Below are positions 1 through 8,691 of a DNA stretch of 64,000 nucleotides, piece by piece. The notes beneath the pieces are model-generated. The model was given only the letters and a program-made list of their open reading frames with translations. It ran no database searches and was not told the origin of the DNA. The translations under genes and the position numbers were made by a program. Source of the DNA: Streptomyces gilvus (GTDB lineage: Bacteria > Actinomycetota > Actinomycetes > Streptomycetales > Streptomycetaceae); contig NZ_JAKWBE010000001.1 in assembly GCF_022513565.1 (NCBI RefSeq), positions 248,001 through 312,000 of the forward strand, in the 5' to 3' direction. Positions within the stretch are counted from its first letter, which is position 1. Every line of letters begins with the position of its first letter.

Positions 1-830
1 CGCTCGCGCTGATCGCGAACGTCGCCGAGCACGCCCCGCGGCCGTACCGCATCGTCGTGCTGTCCGATCACGGGCAGAGCCCCGGCGAGACCTTCCGCGC
101 CCGCTACGGCCTCGGTCTCGGCGAGCTGGTGCGGGCCGGCTGCGGGCTGCCGGTGCCACGCAAGGCGCGGCGCACCCACAGCGGCGCCGAGGCGCGGGCC
201 GCGGTGCGGGCGGCACTGCGGCGGCCCGTCGAGGAACGCGGCGAGCACCTCCGCCCGTCCCGCCACTCCGAGCCGCTCGTGCTCGCCTCCGGCAACCTCG
301 GCCTGGTCTCCTTCCCCGACGTGCCGCACCGGATGAGCAAGGAGGAGATCGACGCCCGCCACCCCGCCCTGCTGACGACCCTCGCCAACCATCCCGGCAT
401 CGGCTTCCTCCTCGTCCGCAGCGAGGAGCACGGCGGACTGGTGCTCGGCGCCCACGGCGCCCAGATCCCGCTCGACCGACTGGACGACGATCCGGGGCCG
501 TTGGAGGTCTTCGGGCCCCAAGCGGCGGACGCCGTGCGGCGCACGCACTCCTTCCCGCACACCGCCGACATCATGGTCAACTCCTTCCACGACCCGGCGG
601 ACGGCGAGGTCCTCGCCTTCGAGGAGCAGATCGGCTCCCACGGCGGCCTCGGCGGCGCCCAGGCCAGGCCCTTCCTGCTCTCCCCGCTCGCCTTCTCCGA
701 GCCGGTCGAGGAGGGCGCCGAACTCGTCGGCGCCGAGCAGGTCCACCGGGTGCTGCGACGGTGGCTGCGGGAGCTGAACGGGCCGCAGGTGCCGCTGTCC
801 GACGAGGACGAGCGGGAGCGGGCCGCCTGA
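1..830 (+). CDS. C-terminal part of a phosphodiesterase/alkaline-phosphatase-fold membrane protein (5' end outside window)
   Basis: The reading frame is already open at base 3 and stops at 828-830. About 275 residues are visible. The motif VVLSDHGQS, near the start of the visible part, resembles the metal-binding Asp-His motif of alkaline-phosphatase and type I phosphodiesterase folds. A second conserved-looking segment, FPHTADIMVNSF, follows near residue 180. This arrangement fits the large Streptomyces membrane proteins with an N-terminal holin-like membrane region and a C-terminal phosphatase-like domain, but the N-terminus is not here. The function is unknown. The family call rests mainly on the SDHG motif. 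Confidence 0.6.
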   Translation, partial: LALIANVAEHAPRPYRIVVLSDHGQSPGETFRARYGLGLGELVRAGCGLPVPRKARRTHSGAEARAAVRAALRRPVEERGEHLRPSRHSEPLVLASGNLGLVSFPDVPHRMSKEEIDARHPALLTTLANHPGIGFLLVRSEEHGGLVLGAHGAQIPLDRLDDDPGPLEVFGPQAADAVRRTHSFPHTADIMVNSFHDPADGEVLAFEEQIGSHGGLGGAQARPFLLSPLAFSEPVEEGAELVGAEQVHRVLRRWLRELNGPQVPLSDEDERERAA

Positions 831-866
831 AAACCAGCTGCGCGGGCGGAGCCGTACGCACACACT

Positions 867-890
867 GTTCGGGCCGGACATCGCCCGAAC
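867..890. terminator. 8-bp perfect hairpin between the phosphodiesterase-like gene and the MoxR gene
   Basis: The arms GTTCGGGC (867-874) and GCCCGAAC (883-890) are perfect complements around an 8-nt loop. The hairpin lies after the upstream stop and just before the MoxR ribosome binding site. It could be a weak terminator or part of the MoxR leader. There is no T tract. Confidence 0.4.
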
Positions 891-910
891 CTCCCTAAGG
901 AACCCCGCCC

Positions 911-1972
911 TTGCAGGCCGCCGTCACCGTCACTCCCGCCCGTGTCCCCGAGCTGCTGCTGGGCCTGGCCACCGTCCGTCCCGTGTTCCTCTGGGGCGCG
1001 CCCGGCATCGGGAAGTCCTCCCTGGTGCGGGAGTTCGCCGAGTCGCTGGGACTGGAGTGCGTGAGCCTGCTCGGCACGCAGCTCGCGCCCGAGGACCTGA
1101 TCGGTGTTCCGCAGATCCGCGACGGCCGGTCGGTGTTCTGCCCGCCCGAGGCGATCGCCCGCGACGAGCCGTACTGCCTGTTCCTGGACGAGCTGAACGC
1201 GGCCACGCCCGACGTGCAGAAGGCGTTCTACTCCCTCATCCTCGACCGCCGCATCGGCACCTACGAGCTCCCCAAGGGGTCGATCGTCATCGGCGCCGGC
1301 AACCGCGCCACGGACAACGCGCTCGCCCGTCCCATCGCCTCCGCCCTCGTCAACCGCCTCACCCACGTCCATCTGGAGGCGTCCGCGAAGGACTGGCTGA
1401 CCTGGGCCGCGCACCACGACATCCACCCGTGGGTCCTGGACCACGTCACCGACCGTCCCGACCACCTGTGGTCCAAGCCGCCCAAGACCGAGGAACCGTT
1501 CTCCACACCCCGCTCCTGGCACATGCTCTCCGACGCCCTGCACTCCTTCGGCCAGGGCGTCGACGAGGAGACGCTGAAGGTGCTGGCGCACGGCACGCTG
1601 ACGCCCGCGCACGCCACCGCCTTCTGCGGCTACGTCAAGATCGTGCGCAGCCGGTTCGGCATCGAGGCGATCATCAAGGGCGACGCCCGCTGGCCGAACC
1701 GCCTGGAGGACCGGGACCTGCTCTACTACCTCGCCGAGTCCTTCCGCGGCCGGCTGATCAAGGAACTCCCGGTCAGCAAGGAGCACATGTCGGCGAACGG
1801 CCGGCAGACCGCGTACCGCGCCAAGTCGCTGCTCGTGCAGCTCGCGGAGATCTCCGTCGAGGTCGCGCAGACCGTCATCGCCTCCGACGCCGACGGCAAC
1901 CCCGTGCTGCCCTCGTGGTTCCTCATCGAGGCGGCCCGTGACATGCCGCGGCTGGTGGAGGCGCGGCGGTGA
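911..1972 (+). CDS. MoxR-family AAA+ ATPase
   Basis: A 353-residue single-domain AAA+ ATPase. Walker A is GAPGIGKS at residues 29-36, and the Walker B-like LFLDELNAA lies about 65 residues later. A sensor-like GAGNRATDN segment follows. MoxR proteins are chaperone-like ATPases that act with VWA-domain partners, often to activate metalloproteins. The start is TTG at 911, preceded by AAGGAA at 897-902. The gene overlaps the next one by 4 bases (GTGA), so the two are very likely co-translated. The next gene encodes the expected VWA partner. The substrate is unknown. Confidence 0.85.
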   Translation: MQAAVTVTPARVPELLLGLATVRPVFLWGAPGIGKSSLVREFAESLGLECVSLLGTQLAPEDLIGVPQIRDGRSVFCPPEAIARDEPYCLFLDELNAATPDVQKAFYSLILDRRIGTYELPKGSIVIGAGNRATDNALARPIASALVNRLTHVHLEASAKDWLTWAAHHDIHPWVLDHVTDRPDHLWSKPPKTEEPFSTPRSWHMLSDALHSFGQGVDEETLKVLAHGTLTPAHATAFCGYVKIVRSRFGIEAIIKGDARWPNRLEDRDLLYYLAESFRGRLIKELPVSKEHMSANGRQTAYRAKSLLVQLAEISVEVAQTVIASDADGNPVLPSWFLIEAARDMPRLVEARR

Positions 1973-3765
1973 GCCGTCCCCGCGGCAAGGGTCAGAAGAA
2001 ACGCGACCTCGCGGCCGAGGCGTTCGCCGAGGGGCTGCGGCTGGTGAAGGCCAACCCGGCGCTGAACGCCGTCGAGTTCGGCGTCTGCCGGTACGAGGAG
2101 TGCAAGCTCGCGCCCCGGGACGGCCTCGTGGTCGTCGACTCCGACGGAGATCTGCACGTCCACCCCCACCGGCTCGCCGAGCCCGCCGCCTGGGCCTGGG
2201 CGCTCGCGCACGCCGTCCTGCACCTCGGCTTCGGGCACGTCCCGGCGGCGAAGGGCGAGCGCGTCCAGCCGGACCGGTTCGACCTCGCCGCGCGCTGTGT
2301 CGTCGTCAACCGCTTCCTGCTGACCTTCGTCATCGGCGCCACCCCGGATGACCTGCCCGCCGCCTACCCGGACGGCGACGAGGAGCAACTCGCCGCGCGC
2401 TGGCGGCGCGACGGCCTTCCCGAGGCGTACGGGCGCTGCGGCACCGCGGGCGACGCGCCCGACCAGCTCCTCGTCCGCTGGACCCGCTGGATGAACCCCC
2501 CGGACCACCGGATCGCCTTCGCCGCCGCCCTGACCCGGACCGTGTCCGCGGCCATGGACATGGCCGGCGGCCGGCGCGACTCCCTCAGCGGCGACCTCGC
2601 CCCCCAGCGGCCGTGGCAGAAGGCGCTGAGCTGGTTCATCTCCTCCTACCCCCTGCTCGGCGGCATCGCGGCCGGCATCAAGCTGGTCGCCGACGCCGAA
2701 CTCGCCCGCGCCCACGACATCTCGGTGGCGGCGGTGAACGCCGAGGCGGGCGAGATCTACGTCAATCCGCTGCGGACCTTCGACGACGAGGAGTGGCGGT
2801 TCATCCTGGCGCACGAGATGCTGCACGCCGCCCTGCGCCACGGCGACCGCTGCGGCACCCGCGACCCCTACCTCTTCAACGTCGCCTGCGACTACGTCAT
2901 CAACGACTGGCTGCGGGAGATGCAGGTCGGCTCCATGCCGGAGGGCCTGCTGTACGACCCCGCGCTGACCGGTCTGTCCGCCGAGGAGGTCTACGACCGG
3001 CTCGCCGGCGACCTGCGCCGGATGCGCCGGCTGGCCACCCTGCGCGGCAAGGGCCTCGGCGACGTGCTGGGCACCCCTCTCGGCCCGCCCGGCGACTACG
3101 TCGACCTGGACGGCTTCTACCGCCGGGGCCTCGCCCAGGGCCTGGACCTGCACCAGCGGCAGGAGCGCGGATACCTGCCCGGCGGCCTGGTCGAGGAGAT
3201 CCGCGCGCTCAGCCACCCGCCGCTGCCCTGGGACGCGCAACTCGCCCGCTGGTTCGACGAGTTCGTGCCGAGCCCGCAGCCGGTACGGTCGTACGCCCGT
3301 CCCTCCCGCCGCCAGTCCTCCACCCCGGACATCCCGCGCGCGGGCCGGTACTTCCCGCCCGAGGAGATCGCCCGCTGCACCTTCGGTGTCGTGCTGGACA
3401 CCTCCGGATCCATGGACCGCACCCTGCTCGGCAAGGCGCTCGGGGCCATCGCCTCCTACGCCGAGGCCCGGGACGTGCCCGCCGCGCGCGTGGTCTTCTG
3501 CGACGCGGCCCCGCACGACGCGGGCTTCCTCCCGGTCACCGAGATCGCCGGGCGGGTACGGGTCCACGGCAGGGGCGGCACGGTCCTGCAGCCCGGGATC
3601 GACCTGCTGCTGCGCGCCGACGACTTCCCGCCCGCCGCGCCCGTCCTGGTGATCACCGACGGCTGGTGCGACGTACTGCGGGTGCGCCGGGAGCACGCCT
3701 ATCTGATTCCGCAGGGCGCCCGGCTGCCGTTCACCGCCCGAGGGCCCGTCTTCCCGGTGCGATGA
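1969..3765 (+). CDS. VWA-like domain protein with HExxH metallopeptidase motif (DUF2201 type), partner of MoxR
   Basis: A 598-residue cytoplasmic-looking protein with no signal peptide. The middle carries HEMLH (residues 282-286), a zinc-metallopeptidase-type motif, in ILAHEMLHAALRHGD. The C-terminal part is a VWA-like domain with an intact MIDAS motif DTSGS (477-481). This pairing of a putative metallopeptidase region with a VWA domain matches the DUF2201 architecture. The start is GTG, overlapping the MoxR stop. By analogy with other MoxR/VWA pairs, the ATPase and this protein probably form one complex. Whether the HExxH is a working protease is not known. Confidence 0.75.
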   Translation: MSRPRGKGQKKRDLAAEAFAEGLRLVKANPALNAVEFGVCRYEECKLAPRDGLVVVDSDGDLHVHPHRLAEPAAWAWALAHAVLHLGFGHVPAAKGERVQPDRFDLAARCVVVNRFLLTFVIGATPDDLPAAYPDGDEEQLAARWRRDGLPEAYGRCGTAGDAPDQLLVRWTRWMNPPDHRIAFAAALTRTVSAAMDMAGGRRDSLSGDLAPQRPWQKALSWFISSYPLLGGIAAGIKLVADAELARAHDISVAAVNAEAGEIYVNPLRTFDDEEWRFILAHEMLHAALRHGDRCGTRDPYLFNVACDYVINDWLREMQVGSMPEGLLYDPALTGLSAEEVYDRLAGDLRRMRRLATLRGKGLGDVLGTPLGPPGDYVDLDGFYRRGLAQGLDLHQRQERGYLPGGLVEEIRALSHPPLPWDAQLARWFDEFVPSPQPVRSYARPSRRQSSTPDIPRAGRYFPPEEIARCTFGVVLDTSGSMDRTLLGKALGAIASYAEARDVPAARVVFCDAAPHDAGFLPVTEIAGRVRVHGRGGTVLQPGIDLLLRADDFPPAAPVLVITDGWCDVLRVRREHAYLIPQGARLPFTARGPVFPVR

Positions 3766-3822
3766 GCCGGAATGTGATCGGATGGGGGCGCAAGGAACAC
3801 CAGGAAGTCGGAAGGATTCACC

Positions 3823-4251
3823 GTGGCAACCACGCGCTCCGCACACACCGTCTGGGAAGGCAACCTGATCGAGGGCAACGGGGTCGTCAACTTCGACTCC
3901 TCCGGTGCCATCGAGGCGCAGCCGGTCACGTGGGCCTCGCGCTCCCAGGACGCGAACGGCAAGACCAGCCCCGAGGAGCTGATCGCCGCCGCGCACTCCA
4001 GCTGCTTCTCCATGGCGCTGTCGCACGCCCTGAACGGCGCCGGCACCCCGCCCACCAAGCTCGTCACCTCCGCCGACGTCAGCTTCCAGCCGGGTGAGGG
4101 CATCACCGGCATCCACCTCACCGTCGAGGGCACAGTCCCCGGCATCGACAACGACGCGTTCGTCGCCGCCGCCGAGGACGCCAAGAAGAACTGCCCGGTC
4201 AGCCAGGCGCTGACCGGCACGACGATCACCCTGTCCGCCAAGCTTTCCTGA
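3823..4251 (+). CDS. OsmC/Ohr-family thiol peroxidase
   Basis: A 142-residue OsmC-fold protein. OsmC proteins reduce organic hydroperoxides with two cysteines in the cytoplasm. The two expected cysteines are present: Cys61 in [10 protein letters not shown] and Cys124 in NCPVSQAL. The length is normal for the family. The start is GTG at 3823 with GAAGGA at 3811-3816. The gene sits alone, 57 bases after the VWA gene and before a strong hairpin terminator. The overall form is closer to the OsmC branch than to Ohr. Confidence 0.9.
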   Translation: MATTRSAHTVWEGNLIEGNGVVNFDSSGAIEAQPVTWASRSQDANGKTSPEELIAAAHSSCFSMALSHALNGAGTPPTKLVTSADVSFQPGEGITGIHLTVEGTVPGIDNDAFVAAAEDAKKNCPVSQALTGTTITLSAKLS

Positions 4252-4263
4252 CCGCGAACGCCC

Positions 4264-4296
4264 CGGTGCCGCGCCTCGCACGGAGGCGCGGCACCG
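4264..4296 (+). terminator. Strong rho-independent-type hairpin after the OsmC gene
   Basis: A 14-bp perfect stem (4264-4277 with 4283-4296) around a 5-nt loop begins 12 bases after the OsmC stop codon. It has no long T run, as is usual for Streptomyces. It should separate OsmC transcription from dnaK. Confidence 0.75.
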
Positions 4297-4327
4297 CCGT
4301 TTCCGGGGTACCCGGGACCTACACGGC

Positions 4328-4348
4328 ATTGACAACAGCGCACTCAAG
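4328..4348 (+). promoter_or_regulatory. Promoter region of dnaK with a HAIR-like (HspR) element
   Basis: TTGACA at 4329-4334 is a good -35 hexamer. ACTCAAG at 4342-4348 equals one complete arm of the HspR inverted repeat CTTGAGT-N7-ACTCAAG. The other arm, at the correct 7-nt spacing, is degenerate (ATTGACA, 4 of 7 matches). No convincing -10 hexamer was found. Control by the heat-shock repressor HspR is inferred from this match and from the chaperone gene downstream. Confidence 0.5.
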
Positions 4349-4393
4349 TTTTGTGCTGGAGTCTGGGAAGCGCCCTGGCGGAAGGGGACGGAG

Positions 4394-6283
4394 ATGGCAC
4401 GTGCGGTCGGTATCGATCTCGGGACCACGAACTCGGTGGTGGCCGTGCTGGAGGGCGGCGAACCCACCGTCGTCGCCAACGCGGAGGGGGCCAGGACCAC
4501 ACCGTCGGTGGTGGCCTTCGCCAAGAACGGGGAGGTGCTGGTCGGCGAGGTCGCCAAGCGGCAGGCCGTGACGAACGTGGAGCGCACGGCCAGGTCGGTG
4601 AAGCGGCACATGGGCGACGCGCACTGGCGCTTCCCCGAGCAGGGGTCGGTCGACGGTACGCGGTACCGGGCGCAGGAGCTGTCCGCGCGGGTGCTGCAGA
4701 AGCTCAAGCGGGACGCCGAGTCCTACCTCGGCGAGGACGTCACGGACGCGGTGATCACCGTACCCGCGTACTTCGACGACTCGCAGCGGCAGGCCACCAA
4801 GGAGGCCGGGGAGATCGCCGGCCTGAAGGTGCTGCGGATCATCAACGAGCCGACGGCCGCGGCCCTCGCCTACGGCCTCGACCGCGGCGAGGAGCAGACG
4901 GTCCTGGTCTTCGACCTCGGCGGCGGCACCTTCGACGTGTCGCTGCTGGAGATCGGCGACGGCGTCATCGAGGTCAAGGCCACCAACGGCGACACACATC
5001 TGGGCGGCGACGACTGGGACCAGCGGATCGTGGAGCACCTGGTCAAGAAGTTCCAGGGGCAGTACGGCATTGACCTCGGCAAGGACAAGATGGCGCTCCA
5101 GCGGCTGCGGGAGGGCGCCGAGAAGGCGAAGATCGAGCTGTCCAGTTCCTCCGAGACCACGATCAACCTGCCCTACATCACCGCCTCCGCCGAGGGCCCG
5201 CTGCACCTCGACGAGAAGATGACCCGCGCCCAGTTCCAGGAGCTCACCGCCGATCTGCTCGACCGCTGCAAGACCCCCTTCCACCAGGCGGTCAAGGACG
5301 CGAACGTGAAGCTGTCGGCGATCGACCACGTCATCCTGGTCGGCGGCTCGACCCGGATGCCGGCCGTCACCGACCTGGTCAAGGAGCTCACCGGCAAGGA
5401 CCCGCACAAGGGCGTCAACCCGGACGAGGTCGTGGCCGTCGGCGCGGCCCTGCAGGCCGGTGTCATCCGCGGCGACGTGAAGGACGTCCTCCTCCTCGAC
5501 GTCACCCCGCTGTCCCTCGGCATCGAGACCAAGGGCGGCATCATGACCAAGCTCATCGAACGCAACACGACGATCCCGACCCGGCGTTCGGAGATCTTCA
5601 CGACGGCCACCGACAACCAGCCGTCCGTCGGCATCCAGGTCTACCAGGGCGAACGCGAGATCGCCGCGTACAACAAGAAGCTGGGCGTCTTCGACCTCAC
5701 CGGGCTGCCGCCCGCGCCGCGCGGGGTGCCGCAGATCGAGGTGGCCTTCGACATCGACGCCAACGGCATCATGCACGTCTCGGCGAAGGACCTGGCGACC
5801 GGCCGCGAGCAGAAGATGACCGTGACGGGCGGTTCCGCGCTGCCCAAGGACGACATCGACCGCATGATGCGGGAGGCGGAGCAGTACGCCGAGGAGGACC
5901 GCAGGCGCCGAGAGGCCGCCGAGACCCGCAACCAGGCCGAGCAACTCGTCTACCAGACCGAGAAGTTCATCCGCGACAACGAGGACCGCGTCCCGGCCGA
6001 CACCAGGACGGAGGTCCAGGAGGCGACGACGGAGCTGAAGGGGCTGCTGGAGCGCGACGCGGACACGGCCGAACTGCGCGCGGGGGTCGAGAAGCTGGCG
6101 TCCGTCAGCCAGAAGATGGGCCAGGCGATGTACGCCCAGGCGGAACAGCCGTCGTCCGGCACGGACACCGGCAGCGGCACCGGCACCGGCACCGAGCAGC
6201 ACACCTCACCGCAGGACGACGAGGGCGTGGTGGACGCGGAGATCGTCGACGAGGACCGCGACGCGAAGGGCGGCGCCGCCTAG
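4394..6283 (+). CDS. dnaK: Hsp70 chaperone DnaK (second, stand-alone copy)
   Basis: A 629-residue Hsp70. The ATPase domain starts with [17 protein letters not shown] and contains [17 protein letters not shown] and [11 protein letters not shown]. The substrate-binding domain (from about residue 370) contains [10 protein letters not shown], followed by a helical lid. The tail is Gly/Thr-rich and acidic (VDAEIVDED). ATP-driven folding of client proteins in the cytoplasm is expected. No grpE, dnaJ or hspR gene is nearby, unlike the main Streptomyces dnaK operon, so this is probably an extra copy. The ATG start is preceded by a purine-rich GGACGGAG. The stop lies 2 bases from the convergent narJ stop. 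Confidence 0.93.
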   Translation: MARAVGIDLGTTNSVVAVLEGGEPTVVANAEGARTTPSVVAFAKNGEVLVGEVAKRQAVTNVERTARSVKRHMGDAHWRFPEQGSVDGTRYRAQELSARVLQKLKRDAESYLGEDVTDAVITVPAYFDDSQRQATKEAGEIAGLKVLRIINEPTAAALAYGLDRGEEQTVLVFDLGGGTFDVSLLEIGDGVIEVKATNGDTHLGGDDWDQRIVEHLVKKFQGQYGIDLGKDKMALQRLREGAEKAKIELSSSSETTINLPYITASAEGPLHLDEKMTRAQFQELTADLLDRCKTPFHQAVKDANVKLSAIDHVILVGGSTRMPAVTDLVKELTGKDPHKGVNPDEVVAVGAALQAGVIRGDVKDVLLLDVTPLSLGIETKGGIMTKLIERNTTIPTRRSEIFTTATDNQPSVGIQVYQGEREIAAYNKKLGVFDLTGLPPAPRGVPQIEVAFDIDANGIMHVSAKDLATGREQKMTVTGGSALPKDDIDRMMREAEQYAEEDRRRREAAETRNQAEQLVYQTEKFIRDNEDRVPADTRTEVQEATTELKGLLERDADTAELRAGVEKLASVSQKMGQAMYAQAEQPSSGTDTGSGTGTGTEQHTSPQDDEGVVDAEIVDEDRDAKGGAA

Positions 6284-6285
6284 GG

Positions 6286-6768
6286 TCAAGGCCGTGCTCC
6301 GGTGGGGTCGGGTGGCAGCGCCGCGCACACCGCGTCCAGGACGGAGGCGTACGGGGTGCCGAAGTCGGTGAGCCGGCAGCGGAGTCGCTCCAGGCCGCCG
6401 CGGTGTCCGGTGAGCAGGCCGGTGTCGCCGGTGCGCGCCGTGAGCTCCAGCACCGCGGGCAGGAAGTCGGGCAGCTCCTCGCCGGTGAACGCGAGTCCGG
6501 CCGCCCGGTAGGCGTCCTCGAAGCGGACCGGGGGCCGGGCACCGTCCGGCCATCGGCGGAGGTGGAGGCTGTGGCGGGCGTCGAAGACCTGGAAGACCTG
6601 GACGTAGTGCGCGGCCAGTTCGTGCGGTGGGGTGACCGCCGCGTGGTCGACGAACTCCCGCAGCTGCGGGGCGGCTTCCCGCAGCAGCGGCAGACGGGCG
6701 ACGAAGTCCTCGTCCGGGTAGGTGAGGCACAGCGCCGCCGCCTGGTAGAGCACTGCGTCCGAGGGCAT
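6286..6768 (-). CDS. narJ: NarJ/TorD-type molybdoenzyme assembly chaperone, orphan
   Basis: A 160-residue, mostly helical protein beginning MPSDAVLYQAAALCLTYPD. That opening, the PLLREA segment and the FDARHSLHLRRWPDG segment resemble NarJ, the chaperone that helps insert the molybdenum cofactor into nitrate reductase. The start is ATG at 6768 with AAGGAGG immediately upstream. The reading frame continues upstream without a stop, so this start was chosen by the ribosome binding site and the family opening. No narG, narH or narI is present. The only molybdoenzyme in the window is the formate dehydrogenase about 40 kb away. It could be a leftover or serve an enzyme elsewhere. Confidence 0.65.
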   Translation of the reverse strand: MPSDAVLYQAAALCLTYPDEDFVARLPLLREAAPQLREFVDHAAVTPPHELAAHYVQVFQVFDARHSLHLRRWPDGARPPVRFEDAYRAAGLAFTGEELPDFLPAVLELTARTGDTGLLTGHRGGLERLRCRLTDFGTPYASVLDAVCAALPPDPTGARP

Positions 6769-6866
6769 CGGGCCTCCTTGGGCAGGTGCGTGGCTCCCTT
6801 GCTCGCCCCGTGCCTCGACGCTAGGGGCGGGCAGGGGAACGCACCTGTTCAGGACGCCCGTCCGGG

Positions 6867-7679
6867 TCAGTTCTTGCGGGCCACCCCCGCGTACACCGGT
6901 ACGACGCCCTCGGCCTGCGCCGCCACGTCCTCCGCCTCCGGGCGCCACCCCGTCACCGGGATGACACCGGGACCCAGCAGCTCCAGGCCCTCGAAGAAGC
7001 GGTACACCTCGGTGATCGAACGGGGGTGGAAGGCGGTGCCGCTGGCCTGGAAGGCGGCCTTGGCCTTCGCGATGGCCTCCGGGTTCAGGTCCGGGGTGAC
7101 CTGCGACAGGATCAGGTAGCTGCCGGGGGCGAGGGCAGCGACGTACTTGCCGACCAGGCCGTGGATGTCGTCGCCGTCGGGTTCGTCGCCCAGGTAGTGG
7201 GTCAGGGCCACCAGCGACAGCGCGACCGGACGGGTGAGGTCCAGCGTCTCGGCCGCCCGGGCCAGCAGGGTGTCGATGTCCCGCACGTCCGCGTGCGCGT
7301 AGTCCGTGGAGCCCTCGGCGGAGCCGTGCAGCAGGGCCTGGGCGTGCCGCAGCACGATCGGGTCGTTGTCGGCGTACACGACCTTGGACTCCGCCGCCAC
7401 GCCCTGCGCCACCTGGTGCAGGTTGGGCTCGGTGGGGATGCCCGTGCCGATGTCCAGGAACTGGCGTATCCCCGCCTCGGCCACCGTGCGGACGGCCCGG
7501 TGCATGAACCTCCTGTTGGCCCGGGCCCCGCGTACGGCCGTGCTGTCCAGGGCGAGGATCCTGCGGGCCAGCTCCTCGTCCACCGGGTAGTTGTCCTTGC
7601 CGCCCAGCCACCAGTCGTACACCCGCGCCGGGTGCGGGCGGCTGGTGTCTATCCGTGGCGCGGCGTCGGATCCGGTCAT
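6867..7679 (-). CDS. SAM-dependent methyltransferase, DUF574/Methyltransf_19 type
   Basis: A 270-residue protein with the features of this actinobacterial methyltransferase family: DTSRPHPARVYDWWLGGKDN near the N-terminus, the SAM-binding FLDIGTGIPT and acidic VVYADNDPIV motifs, and LTHYLGDEPD. These proteins are abundant in Streptomyces and mostly have no known substrate. The gene follows the XRE regulator with a 51-base gap on the same strand, suggesting an operon. The ATG start at 7679 has a plausible purine-rich region upstream. Confidence 0.85.
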   Translation of the reverse strand: MTGSDAAPRIDTSRPHPARVYDWWLGGKDNYPVDEELARRILALDSTAVRGARANRRFMHRAVRTVAEAGIRQFLDIGTGIPTEPNLHQVAQGVAAESKVVYADNDPIVLRHAQALLHGSAEGSTDYAHADVRDIDTLLARAAETLDLTRPVALSLVALTHYLGDEPDGDDIHGLVGKYVAALAPGSYLILSQVTPDLNPEAIAKAKAAFQASGTAFHPRSITEVYRFFEGLELLGPGVIPVTGWRPEAEDVAAQAEGVVPVYAGVARKN

Positions 7680-7730
7680 GCGGTGTCGTCTCCTCGTGTG
7701 CGAAGGTGCCGTGCGGGACGCGGCGGGGGC

Positions 7731-8594
7731 TCAGAAGGTCTCGCGGTATTCCCGCAGGATCTTCTTCGTGCGCTGGGCCGACGCGGCTCGCGCCGCCATG
7801 TGGTCGAGGACCTCCAGATGGGCGGAGACCTCGGTGCGCGAGTCCAGGTACAGCGCGCCGGTCAGATACTCGGTGAAGACCATGTCGGGCAGTTCGGGCT
7901 CGCCGAAGCGGAACAGCGAGAAGGGGGCGTACGTCCCCGGGTGCGGGCCGTCCTTGAACTCGGCGACCTGCAGGGTGATCCGGTCGTGCTCGGCGAACTC
8001 CAGCAGCTTGTCCAGCTGTTCGCGCATCACCTCGCCGCGGATGCTGACCGGGCGCTTCAGCACCGTCTCGTCCATGATCACCCAGAGGTGGGGCGGGTCC
8101 GGGCGTTCCAGGAGCTTCTGCCGGGTCATCCGCAGGGACACATGGCGTTCGAGGTTCTCCGCGCCGGTCTGGCCGATCGTTCCTGCTTCCATCACGGCAC
8201 GCGCGTAGTCCTCGGTCTGCAGCAGGCCGGGCACGAAGTGCGGCTCGTAGGAACGGATGATCCCGGCGGCGCCCTCCAGGCTGACGTACAGGCTGAACCA
8301 GTCCGGCAGCACGTCGTGGAACCGCTGCCACCAGCCCGGCTGGTTGGCCTCCTCGGCGAGCTCGACGAAGGCCGTCGTCTCCTCGTCCGGGACGCCGTAG
8401 GTCTCCAGCAGCACCTGCACGTACGGGATCTTCAGCGCGACCTCGGCCATCTCCATGCGCCGTACGGTCGCCGGGGCCACCCGCAGCACGCGGGCGGCCT
8501 CCTCACGCTTGAGCCCGGCCGCCTCCCGCAGTTCCTGCAGCCGCCTGCCGAGCACCACCTGACCCACGGTCGGCGCGGGCCGCCGCTCACTCAC
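7731..8594 (-). CDS. XRE-family helix-turn-helix regulator with DUF5753 domain
   Basis: A 287-residue protein. The N-terminal 70 residues form a helix-turn-helix (LGRRLQELREAAGLKREEAA, VAPATVRRMEMAE). The remainder is the DUF5753 ligand-like domain, marked by YEPHFVPGLLQTEDYARAVM. This domain pair is a hallmark of Streptomyces regulators. Such genes usually adjoin a small DUF397 protein. None was found here, and the partner seems to be the downstream methyltransferase. It probably binds DNA near its own promoter, but no operator was identified. Confidence 0.88.
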   Translation of the reverse strand: MSERRPAPTVGQVVLGRRLQELREAAGLKREEAARVLRVAPATVRRMEMAEVALKIPYVQVLLETYGVPDEETTAFVELAEEANQPGWWQRFHDVLPDWFSLYVSLEGAAGIIRSYEPHFVPGLLQTEDYARAVMEAGTIGQTGAENLERHVSLRMTRQKLLERPDPPHLWVIMDETVLKRPVSIRGEVMREQLDKLLEFAEHDRITLQVAEFKDGPHPGTYAPFSLFRFGEPELPDMVFTEYLTGALYLDSRTEVSAHLEVLDHMAARAASAQRTKKILREYRETF

Positions 8595-8691
8595 GCCACG
8601 CCTCCCCTACGCGCCGAAGTCTGCGCGTCAGTGTGCCATGTTCCGGTTCCGGTCTCACAGGTCCGGAATCAAGAAGGAAGCCAAGACGGAA

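Noticed and set aside
104..1786. 560-residue minus-strand open frame
   Set aside because: It is antisense to the phosphodiesterase-like and MoxR genes, with no ribosome binding site and low-complexity translation caused by high GC.
1726..4707. 993-residue minus-strand open frame
   Set aside because: It spans the antisense of four well-supported genes and intergenic signals; a GC-driven artefact.
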